From Candidatus Gastranaerophilales bacterium (GTDB lineage: Bacteria; Cyanobacteriota; Vampirovibrionia; Gastranaerophilales; Gastranaerophilaceae): a DNA stretch of 22,143 nucleotides. Where the stretch lies: positions 1 through 22,143 of the forward strand of contig UNSK01000035.1 of assembly GCA_900552525.1 (NCBI GenBank), in the 5' to 3' direction. The position numbers and the translations under genes were made by a program. Of this stretch, positions 7,538 to 12,730 are shown in pieces. Numbering within the stretch: the stretch's first letter is position 1; every line of letters begins with the position of its first letter. The notes below the pieces were generated by a model, which saw only the letters and a program-made list of their open reading frames with translations, made no database searches and was not told the DNA's origin.

Positions 7538-7849
7538 ATGAAAAACTTACTAACAACATTAATTCTATTAATAATCACAGTTGGAGTTGTTTTCGCCGAT
7601 ACAAAAATCCCTGTTCAGCTTATCAAAATCAAAGATGGCGATACTGTTGACGTTAGAATTGAGAAAAACACATTTCCAGTAAGATTAATAGGAATTGATT
7701 GTTATGAAACAGGCAGAATACATCGGGCATATCACCAGGCGTATGACAATAATTTATCAATTGATGAAGTTATTGCAAGAGGAAAGCAATCAACAGTTAA
7801 TGAAGATTTACAAAAAAACGGCGGATGCATGATTTATGATTACAAATAG
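7538..7849 (+). pseudogene. Secreted thermonuclease (SNase) relative with internal deletion
   Basis: 103 residues with a signal peptide (1-20, ending VVFA-DT), so exported. The first half matches staphylococcal-type nucleases: IKDGDTVDV (31-39), FPVRLIGIDCYET (46-58). It keeps counterparts of Asp21 (D35), Arg35 (R49), Asp40 (D54) and Glu43 (E57). The region around residues 80-86 then appears to jump to the family's C-terminal helix (VNEDLQKNGGCMIYDYK, like VNEALVRQG of SNase). About 40-50 residues with the catalytic Arg87 strand (the DxYGR element) are missing, so nuclease activity is unlikely. The reading frame is intact, with AAAAGGAG before the ATG, so it could still make a stable small protein. 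The alternative is a separate short family. Confidence 0.65.
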
Positions 7850-7880
7850 CAAAGACGCGAGCTTTGCTCGCGCCTTTGCT
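7848..7880. terminator. Bidirectional hairpin terminator between nuclease remnant and rpsA
   Basis: AGCAAAG-A-CGCGAGC, loop TTT, GCTCGCG-C-CTTTGCT: a 14-bp stem broken by one A/C mismatch. The left arm begins inside the TAG stop codon of the nuclease-like gene. It lies between two convergent genes, 17 bp from the rpsA stop. U-tracts are weak on both sides, so the stem's stability carries the call. Confidence 0.75.
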
Positions 7881-7896
7881 TATTATTCTATATTAA

Positions 7897-8943
7897 CTAA
7901 ACATTAATATCTTTTACAGATAATGCAATTCTGTGTTCTTTCGGTGTGAATTTCTTGATTAGTACATCAACTTCAGAACCTACTTTAAACATATTGAACG
8001 GATTTACGTTTTCATCAGACATTTCTGATACAGGAAGCAATGCTTCAACACCAGGGAAAATATTAATAAAAGCACCAAATGTAGTAACTTTATTTACAGT
8101 TCCCTTTACTATTTGCCCTTCTTCAAACTGTCCTTCAATTTGCTGCCAAGGATTTTCACCCATTCTCTTTAATGATAAAGAAATTCTCTTCAATTCATTG
8201 TCAATCTTGATAATTTTAACTTCAATTGTATCACCTAATGTTAAAACATCAGAAGGGTGTTTAATTCTCTGCCAAGAAATTTCTGAAATTGGAAGCAGAC
8301 CATCGATACCATTGATATCAACAAATGCACCAAAATCAGTAATTCTTACAACATTACCTTTAACAATTTGATCTTCTTCAAGAGAAGAAAGAACGTTATC
8401 AACAACCTGATCTCTTTGTTCAGCAACAGCCTGTCTTTGAGAAAGGATAAGTTTATTTTTCTTAGGGTCAGCTTCAAGAACTTTAACTTCGATTTTCTGA
8501 TCAATAAGACCTTCAAAAGGAGTTCCTGTTCTCAATTGAGAAGATGGGATGAAGCCTTTAAGATCAGCCACGTCAACTAATACACCGCCTTTAACAGTTG
8601 AAACAACCTTAGCAAGAATTGTATCACCCTGAATTTTAGCGTCATTTAATTGAGCCCATGCCTGAGCAAATGCAATTCTCTTTAATGATAACTGCATAGG
8701 ATCATCGTTGTTTTCTTCTTTTAAAACATAGAATTCTCTGGTATCACCAATTTCTAATTCTTCTACGTCGCTTGAAAGTTCTCTATTAGATAAGAATGCT
8801 TCCATTTTAGCACCCTTTACACTTACTAAATAACCTTCTGATTCTTTTTTAATCACTGTACCTTCAACGATATCAGCTACATTGTTAGATTTAGCAAAGC
8901 TTTCTTCTAACAGCATTTCAAATTCATCTAATACTTGTGTCAT
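7897..8943 (-). CDS. rpsA: Ribosomal protein S1
   Basis: 348 residues holding four S1 (OB-fold) RNA-binding domains at about 23-90, 106-170, 190-260 and 275-345. The last two carry the classic DFGAFVDI and TFGAFINI motifs and match best. Four domains is shorter than the six of E. coli S1 and similar to Gram-positive and cyanobacterial forms. By family role it helps mRNA bind the 30S subunit, which matters here because several neighbouring genes lack a Shine-Dalgarno. AAAGGAAAA precedes the ATG by about 8 nt. The gene starts 2 bp after the ispH stop, so the two are translationally coupled; an ispH-S1 pair or fusion is also common in Clostridia. Confidence 0.94.
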   Translation of the reverse strand: MTQVLDEFEMLLEESFAKSNNVADIVEGTVIKKESEGYLVSVKGAKMEAFLSNRELSSDVEELEIGDTREFYVLKEENNDDPMQLSLKRIAFAQAWAQLNDAKIQGDTILAKVVSTVKGGVLVDVADLKGFIPSSQLRTGTPFEGLIDQKIEVKVLEADPKKNKLILSQRQAVAEQRDQVVDNVLSSLEEDQIVKGNVVRITDFGAFVDINGIDGLLPISEISWQRIKHPSDVLTLGDTIEVKIIKIDNELKRISLSLKRMGENPWQQIEGQFEEGQIVKGTVNKVTTFGAFINIFPGVEALLPVSEMSDENVNPFNMFKVGSEVDVLIKKFTPKEHRIALSVKDINV

Positions 8944-8945
8944 AT

Positions 8946-9812
8946 TTATTTTCCTTTCTGTATTTTGTCAATAACTTTATCTATTATTTTTTGCGGAGTT
9001 GAAGCACCGGCAGTAATACCGATAGATTTAACTCCTTCTAATAATTCTGTATTAAGTTCAGTATCGTTTTCAATATGAACTGTTTTTGTGCAGGCTTTAA
9101 GAATTTCTGCCAGATGCGAAGTATTAGCACTTTTTTTGGAGCCCACTACAATCATTAAATCGCTTTCTTTTGCAAGCTCTTTTGCTTCTTTCTGCCTCAT
9201 TGCTGTTGATTGGCAGATTGTGTTATAAATCAAAACTTCTTTTGCAATTGTATTAAGATAATTAACGATGAGATTTAATGAAGAAACCATCTGCGTGGTT
9301 TGAACAACTACACCAACTCTTCTATGAGATTTAATCTCAGCTTCATACGGAGCAAGTTCTTCAATTGATGCTGCAACCACAACTTTATCAGAGTACAAAT
9401 CAGCATTTGCTTTAATAGCCATTACTTCCGGATGATTAGATTTGCCTACAATTACAACAAAATAATCATTTTTAGCAAGTTCTACAGCTCGCTGCTGAAC
9501 TTTTTTAACGTCAGGACAGGTTAAATCAACAAGTTCAAATCCGGCATTTTTAATTTGCTCAAAAATTTCCGGTGCAGCACCATGGCTTCTGACAATGCAA
9601 ATTCCGTCACCTTGCTCAGGTATTTCATTTATAGTTTTTATACCCATTTTTTCTAACTCATTAATAACATCTGTGTTATGAATGAGTTCGCCTAATATAT
9701 AAATATTTTTATCAGGGTTTTCCTTTTTTAACTTTATAGCAGTTTCTACGGCTCTTTTCACTCCGTAACAGAACCCTGCAAATTTGGCTAGTTTGATATC
9801 TGGATTACTCAA
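8946..9812 (-). CDS. ispH: 4-hydroxy-3-methylbut-2-enyl diphosphate reductase
   Basis: Final enzyme of the MEP isoprenoid pathway: an iron-sulfur protein reducing HMBPP to IPP and DMAPP. The three cluster cysteines are in their usual contexts: GFCYGV (Cys15), DLTCPDV (Cys99) and YNTICQST (Cys200). Substrate-binding histidines lie in ELIHN (His45), RSHG (His77) and NHPEV (His127). The 288-residue length is normal. The only usable start is TTG at 9812, because an in-frame stop lies four codons upstream; there is no nearby Shine-Dalgarno, and a run of seven T runs into the TTG. A small hairpin with a GAAA loop (9839-9857) stands in the 86-bp leader after gdx. Confidence 0.95.
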   Translation of the reverse strand: MSNPDIKLAKFAGFCYGVKRAVETAIKLKKENPDKNIYILGELIHNTDVINELEKMGIKTINEIPEQGDGICIVRSHGAAPEIFEQIKNAGFELVDLTCPDVKKVQQRAVELAKNDYFVVIVGKSNHPEVMAIKANADLYSDKVVVAASIEELAPYEAEIKSHRRVGVVVQTTQMVSSLNLIVNYLNTIAKEVLIYNTICQSTAMRQKEAKELAKESDLMIVVGSKKSANTSHLAEILKACTKTVHIENDTELNTELLEGVKSIGITAGASTPQKIIDKVIDKIQKGK

Positions 9813-9838
9813 AAAAATTGTAATTCACTTTCTAAAGA

Positions 9839-9857
9839 ACTAGAGGTTTCCCTCAGT
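9839..9857 (-). other. GNRA-loop hairpin in the gdx-ispH gap
   Basis: On the minus (transcribed) strand ACT-GAGG, loop GAAA, CCTC-T-AGT folds into a 7-bp stem with one bulged T and a GNRA tetraloop. The GNRA form appears only on the strand both neighbours are read from. The T-run is about 20 nt away, so it is not a good terminator; it may be a leader structure of ispH. Confidence 0.35.
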
Positions 9858-9898
9858 ACCAACATTAAACTATAAAATAATCCAAAAGTAAAGAGTTC

Positions 9899-10216
9899 CT
9901 AATTAGCAAGCAATTTTAGTCCTGTAATTCCAGATACAATTAAAGCTATGCAAATTAGTTTCGAAATAGTTAATGGTTCTTTAAAAATAAGTATGCCCAA
10001 AATAACAGTTCCAATTGTTCCAATACCTGTCCATATTGCATAAGCAGTTCCTAACGGCAGTTGTTTAAGAGCCTGCGACAGAAAATAAAAGCTCAGTATC
10101 ATACTAATAACAGTAAAAACAGCAGGAAAAATTTTAGTGAATCCGTGAGAAAACTTTAACCCTACAGCCCAGCTGATTTCAAAGAGCCCGGCGACCAATA
10201 AATAAAACCACTGCAT
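9899..10216 (-). CDS. gdx: Guanidinium exporter Gdx (SugE branch of SMR family)
   Basis: 105-residue, four-helix small multidrug resistance protein. Close similarity to SugE/Gdx rather than EmrE is seen in GLFEISWAVGLKFSHGF (10-26, with the essential Glu13), PLGTAYAIWTGIGTIG (54-69) and the GLKL ending. By family knowledge Gdx proteins work as antiparallel dimers and exchange guanidinium for two protons. A single gene suggests a homodimer. A strong ribosome site (AAAGGAGGG, 10223-10231) lies 6 nt before the ATG. The guanidine-I riboswitch directly upstream supports the substrate assignment and shows ligand-induced control. Confidence 0.95.
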   Translation of the reverse strand: MQWFYLLVAGLFEISWAVGLKFSHGFTKIFPAVFTVISMILSFYFLSQALKQLPLGTAYAIWTGIGTIGTVILGILIFKEPLTISKLICIALIVSGITGLKLLAN

Positions 10217-10238
10217 TTTAAACCCTCCTTTCGATTAG

Positions 10239-10276
10239 AAAGCCAGGGAGAAATCAAATGATTTCTCCCTGGCTTT
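10239..10276 (-). terminator. Expression-platform hairpin of the guanidine riboswitch
   Basis: A 16-bp perfect stem (AAAGCCAGGGAGAAAT with its complement, six-base loop whose ends can also pair). Its left arm is the last conserved stretch of the aptamer, so aptamer and hairpin exclude each other, the usual switching logic of this class. The T-tract after the stem is poor (CTTTCTAAT). It ends only 7 nt before the Shine-Dalgarno. Confidence 0.75.
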
Positions 10277-10360
10277 TATCCTTCCGTGTACTTTAAAATT
10301 ATATTTTAAAGTGTTCTCTCTTGGACCAGCCGGAATTCTACCGCGGAACCCTAGAAAACT
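10239..10360 (-). promoter_or_regulatory. Guanidine-I (ykkC) riboswitch controlling gdx
   Basis: The minus strand carries the conserved blocks of the ykkC leader in order: TCTAGGGTTCCG (10344-10355), CTGGTCCAAGAGAGAAC (10313-10329), a variable hairpin (10-bp stem 10290-10299 with 10303-10312, loop of three), ACACGG (10284-10289), then GGATAAAAGCC-AGGGAGA (10264-10281). The aptamer runs into the hairpin at 10239-10276. By established knowledge this class (subtype 1) binds guanidinium and turns genes on by preventing termination. The downstream SMR exporter fits subtype 1 rather than the ppGpp or PRPP subtypes. The aptamer begins about 18 nt after the tRNA-Lys 3' end, so it seems to have no promoter of its own. 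Confidence 0.93.
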
Positions 10361-10378
10361 TTTAATATTCAGTAAAAA

Positions 10379-10451
10379 TGGGTGTGGTGGGACTCGAACC
10401 CACGACCAATTGATTAAGAGTCAACTGCGCTACCAACTGCGCCACGCACCC
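10379..10451 (-). tRNA. tRNA-Lys (anticodon CUU)
   Basis: A 73-nt cloverleaf read on the minus strand: acceptor GGGTGCG with CACACCC plus discriminator A, D arm GCGC-AGTTGGTA-GCGC, anticodon arm GTTGA-CTCTTAA-TCAAT, and T arm GTGGG-TTCGAGT-CCCAC. The anticodon CTT at 10416-10418 reads AAG lysine codons. The acceptor stem has one C6-A67 mismatch. No CCA is encoded after the discriminator base, so it must be added by an enzyme. The guanidine riboswitch follows within about 18 nt on the same strand. Confidence 0.95.
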
Positions 10452-10518
10452 ATATACAAGCTTAGAATACTACGAAGGACTAATTTCATTTACCCCCGCA
10501 CCCGTATATGACATTAAA

Positions 10519-10546
10519 ATATTATCACAAACATTTTTTATTTCAA
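10519..10546 (-). promoter_or_regulatory. Promoter for tRNA-Lys (and probably the riboswitch and gdx)
   Basis: On the minus strand TTGAAA (10541-10546), 16 bp, then TAATAT (10519-10524) with TGA directly before it, an extended -10. The predicted start near 10511 leaves about 60 nt before the tRNA 5' end. No comparable promoter is seen between tRNA and riboswitch. Confidence 0.55.
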
Positions 10547-10555
10547 ATACATAAC

Positions 10556-10578
10556 AAAAATTTTTTTGTTTATACGTT
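10556..10578 (+). promoter_or_regulatory. A/T-tract plus TATACGTT element before the CheD-like gene
   Basis: Five A then seven T (10556-10567), followed by TATACGTT (10571-10578), 9 nt before the ATG. A similar A6T7 tract and an identical TATACGTT stand before the next gene (11459-11492). Neither gene has a Shine-Dalgarno, so the element may be a shared promoter. Confidence 0.35.
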
Positions 10579-10587
10579 TAACTTAAT

Positions 10588-11451
10588 ATGAAACTCATTA
10601 CAGATTACAGTATTAATAAAAAATTTCCGGCTTTTCAAGGATTACGCAGTAAGCATAAAACCCTGCAAGATTTATTTAATAACATGCCTGCGGAATGCTT
10701 TATTCCGCAAAAATCAATCGAAAAAATTTCAGAAATTAGACCTGTAATGCTTGCAGGAACAAAATGCAGAAACTCTATTCCTTTGAGAAAATTCTGGGAT
10801 TTTTTTGAAATCGATAAAAAGACATTCTTAAAAGGTTTTTCTACGAACAAAGATGGTTTTGCAAACAGTTTTCTAAAAACAAAATCCTGTATACCAATTT
10901 CTACATCATATATTCATGACTGTTCCGTAATGTATCTCTTCAATAAAGAAACAAAGACGCACGCTCTTTACCATGCTGCGCCTGACTGTAAATTAGAAAC
11001 ATTAAATTTTATGATAAAAACTCTTATGCCGGAAGGTTTTACCAAGGGAGCTATCATACCGGGCGATTCAATTTTTTACAGAAAACACAGACATAACATG
11101 GAAAATATGTTTAATCTTATGAAACAGTCCAATCCGCACGCACTTATTAATGTTTACCACGGCACTACAAGATATCCAGAAATTACAGGTTACAAGGGAT
11201 TTGTTTATGAAATTCCAAACAAAAAGGTCAAAGAACAAATGCTGGATGGTATACTGGATGCAGAAGATTTTGGACAGGCTACTTTTAAAATATTAAACCT
11301 GCAAGGCTATAATACTTTTGAAAACATTAATCTTTGCAGTACAAAAGATGAACTTTATAAATTAAAACAAGCTTTCAAACAAGCAAAATATCCACCGGAA
11401 ATTTTTAAAATATTATCAAACATAATTGATGCAAGAGAAGCTGAGTTATAA
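10588..11451 (+). CDS. CheD-like protein with a deamidase-type Thr/Cys/His triad
   Basis: 287 residues, no signal peptide. The core looks like the CheD/CNF glutamine-deamidase fold. ISTSYIHDCSVMYLF (104-118) and THALYHAAP (124-132) resemble CheD's TLGLGSCVAV and GGxxHFMLP strands. The putative catalytic residues Thr106, Cys112 and His129 keep exactly the CheD spacing (minus 6 and plus 17 from the cysteine, as in Thr21/Cys27/His44 of T. maritima CheD). An N-terminal extension of about 100 residues with PAFQG at 14-18 and a C-terminal tail are not part of CheD. No chemotaxis gene is nearby, so receptor deamidation is unlikely; the target is unknown. No Shine-Dalgarno is seen. The family assignment rests on motif spacing and needs a structural check. 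Confidence 0.6.
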   Translation: MKLITDYSINKKFPAFQGLRSKHKTLQDLFNNMPAECFIPQKSIEKISEIRPVMLAGTKCRNSIPLRKFWDFFEIDKKTFLKGFSTNKDGFANSFLKTKSCIPISTSYIHDCSVMYLFNKETKTHALYHAAPDCKLETLNFMIKTLMPEGFTKGAIIPGDSIFYRKHRHNMENMFNLMKQSNPHALINVYHGTTRYPEITGYKGFVYEIPNKKVKEQMLDGILDAEDFGQATFKILNLQGYNTFENINLCSTKDELYKLKQAFKQAKYPPEIFKILSNIIDAREAEL

Positions 11452-11458
11452 AAATAGC

Positions 11459-11492
11459 AAAAAATTTTTTTACGGGATTTAATATATACGTT
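11459..11492 (+). promoter_or_regulatory. A/T-tract plus TATACGTT element before the two-helix protein gene
   Basis: Six A then seven T (11459-11471), then TATACGTT (11485-11492) immediately before the ATG at 11493. It repeats the element before the CheD-like gene. TAATAT seven bases before the ATG could be a -10 for a leaderless message. Confidence 0.35.
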
Positions 11493-11846
11493 ATGAACAT
11501 TTCAAAAATTCAAACTACACCAAATTTTTATAATACACAGAAACCGCAAAAAAGAGAATTTATAGACATTATCTCTGATAATGTTAGAAATCCGCGCGAC
11601 GTAAATGATTGTGTTGCGGTGCCAAGAGGAATTTTTAAAGCCTATATTTACCTTATGGCAGGAAGCGGATTAATTTCTATTGCAAACTTTTTACCGCAGA
11701 AATGGAAAGGAATAAAAACTTCACTTAATGTTATAGGTGCCGGCTTAGGAATTATAAGCGCTGTTTACTTCGCGAAACCATTTGCAATAAAAAGTTTGTC
11801 ACCTACTGTAAAAAAGGAAGAGCTAAATAAAAATGAAAATAAATAA
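11493..11846 (+). CDS. Small two-helix membrane protein, function unknown
   Basis: 117 residues, no recognised family. An N-terminal polar stretch starts MNISKIQTTPNFYNTQ, with a short Pro-Asn-Phe motif reminiscent of the PAFQG of the preceding gene. Two hydrophobic segments follow (about residues 47-65 and 76-95), joined by a short basic loop, then a charged tail rich in Lys, Glu and Asn. Its last 14 bp overlap the lipoprotein gene, which implies coupled translation and a shared envelope role. There is no Shine-Dalgarno. Confidence 0.7.
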   Translation: MNISKIQTTPNFYNTQKPQKREFIDIISDNVRNPRDVNDCVAVPRGIFKAYIYLMAGSGLISIANFLPQKWKGIKTSLNVIGAGLGIISAVYFAKPFAIKSLSPTVKKEELNKNENK

Positions 11847-12327
11847 ACTTACCGGCTATCTGGCTGTATCAACTTTACTAGCAGCGTGTGTTTCCAGTAC
11901 AAATAAAACTTTTAAGCCTCTGCCTGAAAATTTAATACCTGAGCAAATAGAGCATAAAGTAGATTCTTTGAGCAAAGAAACAAAGAAAATTATAAATGAT
12001 ACAACTTATCATTTTTACGGCAGAGATACGCTGAAACTTAATAAAAATTTTGCAGATAAAACTGAAAAGTTTTTGAAGGAGATTAATAAACAAGCAAAAT
12101 CTAATGACAAACAAGTTATTGTTGATAAATATACAGCTCTAGAACCGTTATATCCCTGGAAACCTGCTTCACCAATGCGTGTTCCCAAAACAAAATATGT
12201 TTATGCCGGCGAACATATAAATCACAAGGCTGTAATAAAAGATTCAAAAATTTTTACTACAGATTCAACAGACATGTACATTCCGGTAGAATATTACGGT
12301 CAAATTAATCCAAAAGTTTCAAAATAA
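11833..12327 (+). CDS. Putative lipoprotein, function unknown
   Basis: 164 residues with a lipoprotein signal peptide: KINK, a hydrophobic stretch, and the lipobox LAAC at 16-19, so Cys19 would be lipidated and the rest lies outside the cytoplasm. The mature part is polar and Lys-rich, without recognised motifs apart from a Pro/Trp segment (LEPLYPWKPASPMRVPKTK, about 107-125). The start overlaps the previous gene by 14 bp. A bidirectional terminator begins 2 bp after the stop, closing this three-gene unit. Confidence 0.75.
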   Translation: MKINKLTGYLAVSTLLAACVSSTNKTFKPLPENLIPEQIEHKVDSLSKETKKIINDTTYHFYGRDTLKLNKNFADKTEKFLKEINKQAKSNDKQVIVDKYTALEPLYPWKPASPMRVPKTKYVYAGEHINHKAVIKDSKIFTTDSTDMYIPVEYYGQINPKVSK

Positions 12328-12328
12328 A

Positions 12329-12357
12329 AAAGAGGATAAGCTCACGCTATCCTCTTT
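12329..12357. terminator. Bidirectional rho-independent terminator
   Basis: AAAGAGGATA (12329-12338) and TATCCTCTTT (12348-12357) form a perfect 10-bp stem around a 9-nt loop, with A-rich and T-rich flanks on either strand. It lies between the convergent lipoprotein and DUF2582 genes and can serve both. Confidence 0.85.
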
Positions 12358-12380
12358 CTAAACTTTTTGCTTAAATCAAA

Positions 12381-12611
12381 CTATCTTAATTTAACAGTTA
12401 CTGATTTAGCTTTTTGAGTGTATTCAAGTTTGTCTTCTCTTGATAACCAGCCTAAGCCCATTTCAGCAAAGTTTTCGTTTAAGCTAAGGTCTTTTTTCAT
12501 TTTATTAATAGAAACTTCACCTTTGTTAGAAAGGTAGTTGTAGATTTGACCTGCTGATTCAATGATTTGTTCTTGAATACCTAATTTGTTGCTTTCTTTA
12601 ACTCTTGCCAT
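12381..12611 (-). CDS. Winged helix-turn-helix protein (DUF2582 family)
   Basis: 76 residues, a single winged-helix domain: helix AGQIYNYLSNKG (20-31), EVSINKMKKDLSL (32-44), then the recognition part FAEMGLGWLSREDKLEY (48-64) and a short strand VTVKL at the end. The pattern GEVSI..L.. and GWL.REDK is typical of DUF2582 proteins, small DNA-binding-like proteins of unknown target. A very good ribosome site (AAGGAG) lies upstream of the ATG, so it is probably well expressed. It is divergent from the large helicase gene, 119 bp apart. Confidence 0.85.
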   Translation of the reverse strand: MARVKESNKLGIQEQIIESAGQIYNYLSNKGEVSINKMKKDLSLNENFAEMGLGWLSREDKLEYTQKAKSVTVKLR

Positions 12612-12730
12612 TTTAAATCTCCTTCTTAAATAGTGTCACTGTAATAAACTTACCCATTTATTGTATTAAAAATTTTCTTATTTGGCAAGAGGTTTGAACT
12701 GTGTTTATGGTAAAATAGTCCATAAGGAGT

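Noticed and set aside
7946..8371. Plus-strand open frame of 141 codons
   Set aside because: It is antisense to rpsA, whose S1 domains are unmistakable.
10311..10511. Plus-strand open frame of 66 codons containing a CGGTRTHDQ-like peptide
   Set aside because: It is the antisense translation of the tRNA-Lys gene and part of the riboswitch; such peptides are a known annotation artefact.
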